Part shown: positions 7,492-16,304 of the stretch, in pieces | How positions within the stretch are numbered: position 1 is the stretch's first letter | Layout: each line of letters opens with the position of its first letter | Assembly (NCBI RefSeq): GCF_020524485.1 | Contig: NZ_JAIVLF010000001.1 | Coordinates: 558,001-622,000, forward strand | DNA: 64,000 nt | Direction: 5' to 3' | Origin: Novosphingobium profundi | GTDB taxonomy: Bacteria > Pseudomonadota > Alphaproteobacteria > Sphingomonadales > Sphingomonadaceae | The notes under the pieces: generated by a model | Databases searched by the model: none | The model's input: the letters and a program-made list of their open reading frames with translations, nothing else | What the model was told of the DNA's origin: nothing | Position numbers and translations under genes: made by a program

Positions 7492-9156
7492 ATGGGCATG
7501 CCCGCTCTGCGCCTTTTCGTTCGCACTCTCCTGCCCTCCTGCGCCTTGCTGCTTGCGGGCTGCGGGGACCAGGACAAGTCCGCTCTCGAGATCGCCGTTG
7601 TCGACCTGCCGTCCGAAGACGGACCGCTGGCCGAGGAGGACACGACCTCGGCGCGGTTGGTCCGCGCGGCAACGGTCGAAGGGCTGGTGGCTTTTGACGC
7701 GGAAGGGCGCGTCGTCCCGGCACTTGCCGACCGCTGGATCGTCACCGATGACGGGCAAAGCTACATTTTTCGCCTGCGCGATGGCGAATGGCTCGACGGC
7801 GAGGAGCTGACGGGCGCCTCGGCGCGCACGGCCCTGCTCGCCGCGCTGCGCAACTTGCGCGGAACGCCGCTGGAGCGTGACCTTGCCGGGATCGACGAGA
7901 TCCGCGTGATGGCCGGGCGCGTGGTCGAAATCCGGCTCCTGCGGCCGATGCCCTACCTGCTCCAGCTTCTGGCGCTGCCCGAACTGGGGCTGGTCCACAA
8001 GGACGAGGGGGCGGGGCCGATGGCGCTTGTCACGGACCTGGAGGCGCAAGTCGAAGGCGGCGTCCCCGCGCCGCGCGCGGCGCCCGAGGCGGACGCAGCT
8101 GCCGAAGATGGCGACCCGCCCGAGGACGGGACGCCGCAGGAGACCGTTGTCCGGCTGGCTCCGATCGAGCCGTCCAGGCTGGGCCTCCCCGCCGTCGAGG
8201 CCTGGGAGGAGCGAACCCGGATGGTGGGCATGCATGTCCTACCGGGCACCGAGGCCGTCGCCCGCTTCAACGCGGGGCAGGTCGATCTGGTCCTGGGCGG
8301 GCGGATCCAGGACTTCCTGCTGACGCGCAGTGTCGGGATCCTGCGTGGTACGATCCAGCTTGATCCCGTGGTCGGTCTGTTCGGGCTTCAGGTCATGCGC
8401 GAGGAAGGCTTCCTTGCTGATCCGGCCAACCGCGAAGCCATAGCCATGGCCATCGACCGGTCCGCGCTGATCGATCCTTTCGGCGTGGGCGGCTGGCGCC
8501 CCACGACCCGGGTCGTCTCGCCCAGCCTGGAAGGGGACCTTGGCACCATTGGCGAGCGCTGGAGCGAGCAGTCGCCCGAAGATCGCCGCGCCGTGGCCTC
8601 CTCGCGGGTCCGGGCCTGGATGGCGCGCACCGCGCTGGAAGACGCTGAAGGTGAAGAGGCGCCGTCCAACGTGGGCGGTGCCGATGCTGGCGCTTCCCAA
8701 ACTCCCCCGCTCGACAACGCCCCCGAGTTGTCCCTCTGGCTTCCCGAAGGCGATGGAACACAGATCCTCTTTGCCCGGCTCGCGGCGGACCTGGCCGCGA
8801 TCAGCGTGCGTCTGACCCGCGCGGAGGTGGCCAAGGAAGCCGATCTGGTGCTCATCGATGATGTTGCGCGCTACCCGCGTGCCACCTGGTTCCTCAACCG
8901 TCTTTCCTGTGCCGCGCGCCAGGGCCTGTGCTCGCCCGAAGCAGACGCCCGTGTCGATGAGGCCGCACTGGCCTCATCTGCTGAAGAGCGCGCGGCTCTC
9001 ATCTCGGAGGCCGAGGCGGAACTGACGGCCGCGAACGTCTTTATTCCCTTTGGAACCCCGATCCGCTGGTCGCTGGTGCGCGGCACGGTCAACGGGTTCT
9101 CGACCAACAGCTGGGGCTGGCACCCCTTGATGCCCTTGTCCTGGCTGCCCAAGTAA
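7492..9156 (+). CDS. Orphan ABC transporter substrate-binding lipoprotein, SBP_bac_5 type
   Basis: 554-residue extracytoplasmic solute-binding protein of the peptide/nickel family. A signal peptide ends in the lipobox LLAGC (Cys at about 25), so it is probably lipid-anchored. The cluster-C signature region VRAATVEGLVAFDAEGRVVPALADRW and the later ANREAIAMAIDRSAL block are recognisable. A low-complexity Ala/Pro/Asp/Glu insert at about residues 185-215 and a second acidic one at about 385-410 break the fold. No permease or ATPase gene is adjacent, so it works with a transporter encoded elsewhere or has another role. Confidence 0.82.
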   Translation: MGMPALRLFVRTLLPSCALLLAGCGDQDKSALEIAVVDLPSEDGPLAEEDTTSARLVRAATVEGLVAFDAEGRVVPALADRWIVTDDGQSYIFRLRDGEWLDGEELTGASARTALLAALRNLRGTPLERDLAGIDEIRVMAGRVVEIRLLRPMPYLLQLLALPELGLVHKDEGAGPMALVTDLEAQVEGGVPAPRAAPEADAAAEDGDPPEDGTPQETVVRLAPIEPSRLGLPAVEAWEERTRMVGMHVLPGTEAVARFNAGQVDLVLGGRIQDFLLTRSVGILRGTIQLDPVVGLFGLQVMREEGFLADPANREAIAMAIDRSALIDPFGVGGWRPTTRVVSPSLEGDLGTIGERWSEQSPEDRRAVASSRVRAWMARTALEDAEGEEAPSNVGGADAGASQTPPLDNAPELSLWLPEGDGTQILFARLAADLAAISVRLTRAEVAKEADLVLIDDVARYPRATWFLNRLSCAARQGLCSPEADARVDEAALASSAEERAALISEAEAELTAANVFIPFGTPIRWSLVRGTVNGFSTNSWGWHPLMPLSWLPK

Positions 9157-9198
9157 GAGGGACGGCAGCGACGTGGCTGCCGCAGGAAAGGCAGACAG

Positions 9199-9618
9199 GT
9201 GGTTACAGGACAGGGCTCGCCCCGGCGCATGGAGATGGAGCTTCCGCTCGGCAACGATCCGATGGCGATCCGCCGCCGGGTCGAGGCGTTGGAATACGTG
9301 CTCGAACGTGCGGTGACGGTGCCGGGGATCAACCGCAAGGTCGGGCTCGATGCCATTGTCGGGCTGGTTCCGGTCGCGGGCGACATGATCGCGGCCGCAC
9401 TGGGCCTTTACATCGTCTGGGAAGCGCGCAAGCTGGGTATGCCCAAGTGGCAGATCGCGCGGATGATGGCCAACGTGGGTGTCGACACAGCGCTCGGCGC
9501 AATCCCGCTTGCCGGCGACCTGTTCGATTTCCTTTACCGCTCGAACAGCCGAAACCTGAAGATCATCCTCAAGCACCTCGACAAGCACCATCCGCACACG
9601 CGGATCATCGAGGGCTAG
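9199..9618 (+). CDS. DUF4112 domain protein
   Basis: 139-residue protein with two hydrophobic glycine-rich hairpins, LDAIVGLVPVAGDMIAAALGLYIV and GVDTALGAIPLAGDLFDFLYRSN, each carrying a P-x-AGD motif characteristic of DUF4112. Probably an inner-membrane protein of unknown role. GTG at 9199 has AGGAAAGG upstream with good spacing; ATG at 9229 is the alternative. It precedes a small lipoprotein gene by four bases. Confidence 0.8.
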   Translation: MVTGQGSPRRMEMELPLGNDPMAIRRRVEALEYVLERAVTVPGINRKVGLDAIVGLVPVAGDMIAAALGLYIVWEARKLGMPKWQIARMMANVGVDTALGAIPLAGDLFDFLYRSNSRNLKIILKHLDKHHPHTRIIEG

Positions 9619-9622
9619 GCGG

Positions 9623-9841
9623 ATGATTCTGCGACAGGGCGCGCTTGCCGCGCCGCTTGCCCTTGTTTTGGCCGGTTGCGGACAGGCCGACAGCGAGCCG
9701 GGGCCGGGGGGCGTTACCGTGGGCGAAGCGCGCGCGCTGGATGCCGCTGCGAAAATGCTCGACGAACGCCGGGTGCCGAGCGAAGCTCTCGTGCCATCCG
9801 GGATGGCCGCGCCGGTGCCGAGCGAGGCTGCACCGCGCTAG
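9623..9841 (+). CDS. Small lipoprotein of unknown function
   Basis: 72-residue predicted lipoprotein: a short positive N-terminus, hydrophobic stretch LAAPLALVLAGC as signal and lipobox, then a polar Pro/Ala/Glu-rich tail with no known domain. It starts four bases after the DUF4112 stop, so the two are probably co-transcribed. Its stop lies 16 bases from the convergent arfB stop. Confidence 0.6.
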   Translation: MILRQGALAAPLALVLAGCGQADSEPGPGGVTVGEARALDAAAKMLDERRVPSEALVPSGMAAPVPSEAAPR

Positions 9842-9857
9842 CGTCGGTCCGGTCCCT

Positions 9858-10274
9858 TCAGTCGGGGCGCACCTTGCCACGCCCGGCCTTTACCGCGCTG
9901 CGGATTTTCTTGCCCTTGAGGCGCTGGGTCTTGCCGACGCGGTTGAGGCGGCTCTTGGCCCGCTTCTGGGGTAACTCGTGCGCGCGTTCGATCAGATCGG
10001 CGAGCCGTTCGCGCGCGTCGGCGCGGTTGGCCTCCTGGGTGCGGAACTGGCGCGCGGTGAGGACGAGTTCGCCGCTGGCGGTGAGGCGGCTGCCCGCCAG
10101 TTCCTTGAAACGCGCAAAGACCGGCGGGCTGAGACGCAGCGCGTAGACGTTGAGCCTCAGCTGCACCGCGGTCGCCACCTTGTTGACGTTCTGCCCGCCC
10201 GGGCCCGAGGCCGCGATGAAGCTTTCCGAGCAGAGCGCCTGCGCGCGGTTGATGACGGTTTCGGCCTCGCTCAT
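9858..10274 (-). CDS. arfB: Alternative ribosome-rescue factor ArfB (peptidyl-tRNA hydrolase)
   Basis: 138-residue release-factor-like protein. The catalytic GGQ motif is at about 26-28 in SGPGGQNVNKV, and a Lys/Arg-rich C-terminal tail (RAKSRLNRVGKTQRLKGKK) fits ArfB, which inserts the tail into the empty mRNA channel of stalled ribosomes and hydrolyses the peptidyl-tRNA. There is no codon-recognition domain, which separates it from RF1/RF2. Start codon overlaps the rluA-family stop by four bases (ATGA). Confidence 0.92.
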   Translation of the reverse strand: MSEAETVINRAQALCSESFIAASGPGGQNVNKVATAVQLRLNVYALRLSPPVFARFKELAGSRLTASGELVLTARQFRTQEANRADARERLADLIERAHELPQKRAKSRLNRVGKTQRLKGKKIRSAVKAGRGKVRPD

Positions 10275-10924
10275 GCGTCTCCGAAACCGAGGGCGGCAAA
10301 GTCCGCAGGAAGCGGGGCCATCGCGCCGATCGGGTCCTTGGTGGGGCGGGGGACGAGCAGGCCGGCGGCGTGCAGCATGGTGCGCGGCGCGCCCTTGCGG
10401 CTGCCATAGACCGGATCGCCGACCAGCGCCGCGCCCAGGCCCGAGGCCGCATGCACGCGGATCTGGTGGGTACGGCCGGTTTCCGGGCGGAATTCGACAA
10501 GGGTGCGTCCATCGACCTCGGCGAGCTTGCGCCAGTGGGTGGTGGAGGGCTTGCCCTTGCGCGCCGGGATCATGCGCCAGCCGCTCTTGGCGGTGCTGAC
10601 CTTGGAAAGCGAAAGCGCGATTGTGCCTTCCTCCTGTTCCAGCACGCCATCGACGATGCCGAGGTAGCGCTTCTCGACGAGGCGCTCCTCGAAGGCGGCG
10701 GAAAAGCGCTTGAGCGCCTTGGGGTTGCGCGCCAGCAGCAGGCAGCCCGAGGTGTCTTGGTCAAGCCGGTGGACGGGAAGCGGGGCGCGCTGGAAGCCGA
10801 GCTTGAGGTCTTCGAGGTAGTCCTCGAGACAGGCACCGCCCGCGCGCGGACGGTCGATGGGAAGCCCGGCGGGCTTGTCGATGACCAGCGCTTCGGCGTC
10901 TTCGTAGAGAATGGGAATGTTCAT
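10271..10924 (-). CDS. RluA-family RNA pseudouridine synthase
   Basis: 217-residue pseudouridine synthase with the motif HRLDQDTSG (catalytic Asp at about 55), KPAGLPIDR near the N-terminus and RPETGRTHQIRVHAA near the C-terminus. It isomerises uridines in rRNA or tRNA; without an S4 domain it is closer to RluA/TruC-type members. The target is not predictable here. Four-base overlaps with genes on both sides place it in one coupled operon. Confidence 0.88.
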   Translation of the reverse strand: MNIPILYEDAEALVIDKPAGLPIDRPRAGGACLEDYLEDLKLGFQRAPLPVHRLDQDTSGCLLLARNPKALKRFSAAFEERLVEKRYLGIVDGVLEQEEGTIALSLSKVSTAKSGWRMIPARKGKPSTTHWRKLAEVDGRTLVEFRPETGRTHQIRVHAASGLGAALVGDPVYGSRKGAPRTMLHAAGLLVPRPTKDPIGAMAPLPADFAALGFGDA

Positions 10925-12093
10925 GCGGTGAGGGCCTTTGCAATGCGGCGCAGCGCCTCGTCGAGCCGGGCCTCGTCGGCGGCGAAGCTGATCCGGAAAC
11001 CGTTCCTTCCGCCAAAGGCCGAGGCCGGAACGATGGCGACGCCATGTTCGAGAATGTGGAGGGCGAGCGCGGTGTCATCACCGAAACGCTCCATGAGCGG
11101 GGAGGCATCGATCATGCAGTAGAACGCGCCGTCGGGCGTTGGGGTGGAGAGGCCGGGGATCGCGTTGATCGCGGCAACGACCTGGTCGCGCCGGGTGCGG
11201 AAACGCTCGCGCCACTCAGCCAGAAACTCCTGCGGGCCTTCCAGCGCGGCGACGGCTGCGGCCTGGCTGATCGAGCACGGGTTGCCCGAGGAGTGCGACT
11301 GGAGTCGCTCCATTGCGCGGATCAGCCATTCGGGACCTGCGGCCAGGCCAATGCGAAAGCCGGTCATCGCATGGCTCTTGGAGACGCCCGAGATGGTGAG
11401 CACGCGGTCCGCCAGATCCGGGCACAGCGCGGCGAGCGTCGCATGGCCGCCACCTGTATAGTTGAGTGGGGCGTAGATGTCGTCGGAGAGGACCATCACG
11501 CGCGGGTTGCGGCGCAGGACCTCGGCGATGCCCAGCAGCATCTCGGCCGGGTAGCACGCGCCGGTCGGATTGCCCGGCGAGTTCAGCATCAGCCACTGCG
11601 TGCGCGGGCCGATCTGCGCCTCGAAATCGGCGGGCGAGAAGCGGAAGTTGTCCTTGGGCGAGGTCATCAGCGGCACGACCTTGCCCCCGGCGAAGCGGAT
11701 CATCTCGGGGTAGCTGACCCACCAGGGCGAGGGCACGATGACTTCCTCGCCCTCGCTGACAGTGGCGAGGAGCGCATGGAAAATCGCCTGCTTGCCGCCC
11801 GCGCTCACCGTGATCTGCGAGGTCGGAACCGCGATGCCCAGATCGCGCTGGAAGTGGTGGGCTGCCGCGCGCTTCAGCTGCGAGGTGCCGCCGACCGGGG
11901 TGTACTTGGTGAGTCCGGCCTCGAGCGCGGCGTGGGCGGCGGCCAAGACGTGGGGCGGCGTGTCGAAATCGGGCTCGCCCACCGAGAGCGAGATGATGTC
12001 GCGGCCTTCCTCGCGCAATGCGATGGCGCGGTCGGTCATCGCGGTCGTCTGCGAGGGCGCGATGCGCGAGAGGGCGGTCGAAAGGTGGGTCAC
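10921..12093 (-). CDS. Class I/II pyridoxal phosphate aminotransferase (aspartate aminotransferase-like)
   Basis: 390-residue fold-type I aminotransferase. The PLP lysine is in SGVSKSHAMTGFRIG (about K239); NSPGNPTG holds the substrate/cofactor Asn and the C-terminal FRISFA the carboxylate Arg. The sequence fits the Igamma aspartate/aromatic aminotransferase group; exact substrate is open. Linked by four-base overlaps to the PABA gene upstream and rluA downstream. Confidence 0.88.
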   Translation of the reverse strand: MTHLSTALSRIAPSQTTAMTDRAIALREEGRDIISLSVGEPDFDTPPHVLAAAHAALEAGLTKYTPVGGTSQLKRAAAHHFQRDLGIAVPTSQITVSAGGKQAIFHALLATVSEGEEVIVPSPWWVSYPEMIRFAGGKVVPLMTSPKDNFRFSPADFEAQIGPRTQWLMLNSPGNPTGACYPAEMLLGIAEVLRRNPRVMVLSDDIYAPLNYTGGGHATLAALCPDLADRVLTISGVSKSHAMTGFRIGLAAGPEWLIRAMERLQSHSSGNPCSISQAAAVAALEGPQEFLAEWRERFRTRRDQVVAAINAIPGLSTPTPDGAFYCMIDASPLMERFGDDTALALHILEHGVAIVPASAFGGRNGFRISFAADEARLDEALRRIAKALTA

Positions 12094-13916
12094 GCGAGCA
12101 GCCTTGCCGGAAAGAGGCCACGCACCGCGTTGCCTAGGAAGAAGCCGTCCACCAGATCGTCCAGCGTGAGGTCGGCTTCCTGCGCCTGGCCGCTTTCGAG
12201 CAGCGAGCGGCGCAGGACACCGGGCAGCAGGCCAAGCGTTGCGGGCGGGGTCAGGAGCACGTCGCCGCGCTCCACGAAGATGTTGGTGAAGCTGCCCTCG
12301 GTCACGCGGCCATCGTCGCGCAGGAGCAGGGCCTCGCCGGCCCCGGCCTCGCGCGCGAGCGCCAGGCTGGCCTCGTAGAAGGCGCGGTCGCTGGTCTTGT
12401 GGGCGAGGCGCCAGTCCGAGCTGTCGACCGGGATGCGCACGGCGGCGGCGACCAGCGGTTCGCTCGGCGTTTCGGGCAGGGGCGCAAGTTCAAGCGCATA
12501 GGCCCCGCTGCGGGCGGTCACCAGGCGCAGCTTGGCGGCCTGCGTTGCATCGAAGCACAGCGCCTGGATTGCGTTGCGCACCGCGTGGCGGTCGAACACG
12601 AAGCCCAGCGCCGCCGCGCTCGCCTTCATCCGTTCGAGGTGCATCTCGAGGAGGGGGATGCCCTCGTCGGGCGTGAAGCGCATGGTCTCGATCAGGTCGA
12701 AGCGCGCAGGCGATGGCGCCTTCCCCGATCCTTGCGTTCCCGAACCTCGCACGAAACCCCCTTTGACAAGACATTCCCGCCACTCCGGCAGGCTTTGCGA
12801 ATCCGCGACGATGGCCGAGCCGACCCCCAGCCTCGCGCGGCCGCCGAACGCGCCGGACCCGGCGTTCTTCGGGGCCAGGCGCAGCGTGCGGATTGCCACA
12901 TTGAAAGCCGCATCGCCAGTGGGTTCGATGTGGCCGATAGACCCGCAATAGACCCCGCGCGGGCCCTGTTCGACCTCTTCGATCAGTTCCATCGCGCGGA
13001 TCTTGGGCGCGCCGGTGATCGAGCCGCAGGGAAACAGCGCGCGCAGGAGATCGAGCGGGCCCTTGCCCGCTGCGAGCCGGGCTTCGACCGAGGAGACCAT
13101 CTGGTGCACGGTCGGATAGCTCTCGATTGCGAAGGGGGCAGGCACGCGTACGCTGCCCGGCTCGGCCACGCGGCTGAGGTCGTTGCGCATGAGATCGAGA
13201 ATCATCAGGTTCTCGGCGCGATCCTTGACCGAAGCGGACAGCTCGGCGCGCAGGGCCGCGTCTTCGGTGAGGTCGCGCCCGCGCGGGCGGGTGCCCTTCA
13301 TGGGACGCGCGTGGACCGTGCCGTCCGCGATCTGGAAGAAGAGTTCGGGCGAGAGGCTGAGGTGCCAGTCGCGCCCGTCGAAGATCACCCCGCCATAGCC
13401 CGCTTCGGAGGCCGGGCGCAGCTTGGCGTAGAGGCCCAGCGGATCGCCCTGCCAGGGGCCTTCGAGCGGCATCGTCAGGTTCGCCTGATAGATGTCCCCT
13501 GCGTGGATCGCCTCCTGCAGGCGGTCGAAGGCGCGGGTGTATTCGCCCAGCGTACGCACCGGCTTCATTGGCCCGATCCAGGCCTCTTCGCTGCCGGCAT
13601 GGCGCGAGAGCCACAGCTCCATGGCATCGGGTGCGATCGCTTCGTAGGCGGTGAAGGCGCCGAACCAGAGGAGCGGCCCGTCGACCTCCTGGCCTGCGAA
13701 GCGCTCAAGCCTGGCTTCCAGCACCAGCCCGGCCTCGTAGGTCATGTATCCGGCCAGATGCAGTCCTTCGCGCGACAGCTCTTCCATCCGGGCAAGGGCG
13801 GGCAGCACCTCCTCTGGCGCGCGCGCGGACACGATCTCCACCGGGCTACGGTAGAGGCGGGCGTCCACGGCACCATGGGTGCGGGCATCGTCGAGGAGAA
13901 TGAAGGGCTCGGTCAT
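12090..13916 (-). CDS. pabB: Aminodeoxychorismate synthase component I fused to aminodeoxychorismate lyase (PabB-PabC)
   Basis: 608-residue bifunctional enzyme that makes 4-aminobenzoate for folate. Residues 1 to about 350 are the chorismate-using PabB domain, with PMKGTRPRG, DRAENLMILDLMRNDLSR and FPCGSITGAPKIRAMELI. From about 395 on is a fold-type IV PLP lyase domain with LAHKTSDRAFYE carrying the likely PLP lysine and GRVTEGSFTNIF. The glutamine amidotransferase PabA is not in the window. ATG at 13916 (MTEPFILL) was chosen at the domain boundary; upstream open sequence has no homology. First gene of the pabBC-aminotransferase-rluA-arfB operon. Confidence 0.9.
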   Translation of the reverse strand: MTEPFILLDDARTHGAVDARLYRSPVEIVSARAPEEVLPALARMEELSREGLHLAGYMTYEAGLVLEARLERFAGQEVDGPLLWFGAFTAYEAIAPDAMELWLSRHAGSEEAWIGPMKPVRTLGEYTRAFDRLQEAIHAGDIYQANLTMPLEGPWQGDPLGLYAKLRPASEAGYGGVIFDGRDWHLSLSPELFFQIADGTVHARPMKGTRPRGRDLTEDAALRAELSASVKDRAENLMILDLMRNDLSRVAEPGSVRVPAPFAIESYPTVHQMVSSVEARLAAGKGPLDLLRALFPCGSITGAPKIRAMELIEEVEQGPRGVYCGSIGHIEPTGDAAFNVAIRTLRLAPKNAGSGAFGGRARLGVGSAIVADSQSLPEWRECLVKGGFVRGSGTQGSGKAPSPARFDLIETMRFTPDEGIPLLEMHLERMKASAAALGFVFDRHAVRNAIQALCFDATQAAKLRLVTARSGAYALELAPLPETPSEPLVAAAVRIPVDSSDWRLAHKTSDRAFYEASLALAREAGAGEALLLRDDGRVTEGSFTNIFVERGDVLLTPPATLGLLPGVLRRSLLESGQAQEADLTLDDLVDGFFLGNAVRGLFPARLLA

Positions 13917-14113
13917 CGTCTTCGTCAGGCCCCTTAGAGCAATTATGCGTCCGGTGGAAACACCCGCAATGGCATGGATGGCCGGACGCAGCGGGCCAGA
14001 TGTCACTTGCCCACGGCAAAAACACTCTCGACCCCGCGCATGGCTCGCCTCTATCACCTATTGCGTAGCCAGCCATTCCTGGCGAGCGGAAAAAAGAAGG
14101 CAAGATAAGGACG

Positions 14114-15712
14114 ATGAGCGCACTCTATCTGGGATTGGGCGGAGACGGGCAGCGCCAGGAGCTGCGGCTGGACCGGGCCAACCGCCACGGCCTCATCGCG
14201 GGCGCGACCGGCACGGGCAAGACGGTCACCCTCCAGACGCTGGCCGAGCAGTTCTCCGCAAGCGGCGTTCCGGTGTTCCTGGCCGACGTGAAGGGCGACC
14301 TCTCGGGCATTTCGATGGCGGGAAGCCCGCTCTTCAAGAACGCCGACAAGCTGGAAGGCCGCGCGCGCGATATCGGCATCACCGACTATACCTATGCCGA
14401 CAATCCGGCGGTGTTCTGGGACATCTATGGCAAGCAGGGGCATCCGATCCGCACCACCATCTCGGAGATGGGACCGCTGCTGCTCGCCCGGCTGATGGAC
14501 CTCAACGATACGCAGGAGGGTGTTCTCCAGATCGTCTTCCGCTTTGCCGACGAGGAAGGTCTGCTGCTGCTCGATCTTGCAGATCTTCAGGCAATGTTGG
14601 CCTATACGGCGCAGAACGCTTCGGAATTGTCTGCGCGCTATGGCAACGTCACGAAGGCCAGTGTCGGCGCGATCCAGCGCCAGCTCCTCTCGCTGGAAGC
14701 GCAGGGCGCAGGCCAGTTCTTCGGCGAGCCGGCGCTGGAGATCGAGGATTTCCTCAAGTGCGACGAGAAGGGGCGCGGCTTCGTCAACGTGCTTGCCGCC
14801 GATCAGCTGATGCGCAGCCCCAAGCTCTACGCGACGTTCCTTCTCTGGTTGCTGTCCGAACTGTTCGAGGCGCTGCCCGAGGTGGGCGATCCTGAGAAGC
14901 CGCGGCTCGTCTTCTTCTTCGACGAGGCACATCTCCTGTTCGATGATGCCCCCAAGGCGCTGCTCGACACGGTCGAGACGGTGGTGCGCCTGATCCGCTC
15001 CAAGGGCGTGGGCGTGTTCTTCGTGACGCAGAACCCGGTGGACATCCCAGAGGACATCGCAGGGCAGCTGGGCAACCGCGTCCAGCACGCGCTGCGCGCC
15101 TTCACGGTGCGCGACAAGCGCGCGATCCGGGCCGCAGCGGAAACTTTCCGGATCAACCCGGACCTCGATGTCGAGGCGGCCATCACCGAGCTCAAGGTGG
15201 GCGAGGCACTGGTCTCCACGCTCGACGAGGATGGCGCGCCCGGCGTCGTGCAGCGCACGCTCATCGCGCCGCCGCGCTCGCGGCTGGGGCCTCTTGAGGC
15301 CCGCGAGCGCGCGATCATCCAGTCGGTCAGCCCCTTTGCTGGCAAGTATGACGAGGCGGTGGATCGCGACAGCGCCGAGGAAGTGCTTGCGGCCAAGGCC
15401 GCCGATGCGGCCGTGACGGCCGAGGAAGTCGCCGAGAAGGGCGAGGAGGAAGTGCGCCGCCGCGAGCGCCGCAGTCCCAGCCTGTGGGATGGCCTTGGCG
15501 GCAAGGCCGCGAAGGCGGCGATGAGCGCAGCGGCGGCCAGTGCGGGTGCAATCCTGGCCCAGAAGCTGCAGGGCAAGACGAGCCGCGCCAACCCCGGCGC
15601 CTCGGCGGCGAGCGCAGCGGCTGGCACCTTTGGATCGGCGGTGGAAAAGGCCATCGGCATTCCGGGCATCGGTCGCTTCGCTCGCAACCTCATTGGCGGG
15701 TTGATGCGCTAG
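14114..15712 (+). CDS. HerA/FtsK-like helicase domain protein (DUF853, YjgR type)
   Basis: 532-residue ATPase. Walker A is GATGTGKT at about 30-37 and Walker B is [12 protein letters not shown] with DE at about 270-271; DVKGDLSG and [12 protein letters not shown] are typical of the DUF853/YjgR subfamily of HerA-type helicases. The C-terminal 100 residues are Ala/Gly-rich and low in complexity. The biological role of this family is not settled. The start ATG follows AAGATAAGG; no partner nuclease gene is next to it. Confidence 0.88.
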   Translation: MSALYLGLGGDGQRQELRLDRANRHGLIAGATGTGKTVTLQTLAEQFSASGVPVFLADVKGDLSGISMAGSPLFKNADKLEGRARDIGITDYTYADNPAVFWDIYGKQGHPIRTTISEMGPLLLARLMDLNDTQEGVLQIVFRFADEEGLLLLDLADLQAMLAYTAQNASELSARYGNVTKASVGAIQRQLLSLEAQGAGQFFGEPALEIEDFLKCDEKGRGFVNVLAADQLMRSPKLYATFLLWLLSELFEALPEVGDPEKPRLVFFFDEAHLLFDDAPKALLDTVETVVRLIRSKGVGVFFVTQNPVDIPEDIAGQLGNRVQHALRAFTVRDKRAIRAAAETFRINPDLDVEAAITELKVGEALVSTLDEDGAPGVVQRTLIAPPRSRLGPLEARERAIIQSVSPFAGKYDEAVDRDSAEEVLAAKAADAAVTAEEVAEKGEEEVRRRERRSPSLWDGLGGKAAKAAMSAAAASAGAILAQKLQGKTSRANPGASAASAAAGTFGSAVEKAIGIPGIGRFARNLIGGLMR

Positions 15713-15736
15713 CTCAGGCAATTTTGGGAGAAGGCG

Positions 15737-16168
15737 ATGCGGATGCAGATCAGTCATGCAGGCACCATGGCGGGGGCGGCGCTCCTGGCGAGCGCGCTTT
15801 GCGCGTGCAGTCCCGATGCGCCGGAGCCAGCGCCGACGCCGACCACCTATAGTATCAACAAGGCGGACCTCTCCGCGCCCGAGCCCGGCGACATCTGCCG
15901 GACCCGCAACGCCGCCTTCCTGCGCGACGTGCTCTTGAAGATCAGCGCGGTCCTGCCTCCCGGTAGCCGTGGCCTCGATTTTCGGCAGTTCCGCGTCGAT
16001 GAGGCGGACGACAAGGGGCCTTGGACGGCAACGGTCGGGTTCCAGGTCACTTTGCCCGGCGAACCCGCGCAGGCCATGCGCGCCGTGGCTTCGTTCGATC
16101 CGGAAGACTGCAGGGTCGGGGAATGGTCGGTTTCTGAAGCCGGGACGGGGGAGGCCTCGAAAAGATGA
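15737..16168 (+). CDS. Hypothetical lipoprotein
   Basis: 143-residue protein with a signal sequence ending in lipobox ALCAC (Cys about 24), then a Pro-rich linker and a globular domain with two Cys residues (DICRTR, EDCRVG) that could form a disulphide in the periplasm. I recognise no family. It follows the HerA-like gene by 24 bases and may share its transcript. Its 3' end runs into the intergenic repeat. Confidence 0.6.
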   Translation: MRMQISHAGTMAGAALLASALCACSPDAPEPAPTPTTYSINKADLSAPEPGDICRTRNAAFLRDVLLKISAVLPPGSRGLDFRQFRVDEADDKGPWTATVGFQVTLPGEPAQAMRAVASFDPEDCRVGEWSVSEAGTGEASKR

Positions 16169-16173
16169 CAGGT

Positions 16174-16287
16174 CCGAGGGCCATCGCCCTCGGGCTCCCC
16201 AAACTGTCGACCTCACCTTTCGCGCGCCGCCGTGGCGGAGAAAGGTGAGGTTGCCGGGTCTGGGGGCCAAGGGGTGATGACCCCTTG
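16174..16287. repeat. Hairpin-rich intergenic repeat, copy A
   Basis: Three hairpins in series: a 20-base stem-loop of the type CCGAGGGCC-AT-CGCCCTCGG at the left end, a central one with CCTCACCTTT pairing to AAAGGTGAGG, and CAAGGGG pairing with CCCCTTG at the right. Related copies lie at 40848, 46198 and 51959, two of them inverted relative to this one. It fills the gap between the convergent lipoprotein and histidine kinase genes and is followed by a T-rich stretch at 16294-16306. Confidence 0.85.
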
Positions 16288-16304
16288 AAACTATTTTTTC
16301 TTTT

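Noticed and set aside
14054..16270. A 738-codon open frame antisense to the HerA-like ATPase
   Set aside because: Shadow of a conserved gene; low-complexity Arg/Gly/Ala translation.
16174..16287. Repeat copy A considered as an insertion sequence
   Set aside because: Only about 114 bases, no transposase gene, no target duplication visible; structure is a row of hairpins.
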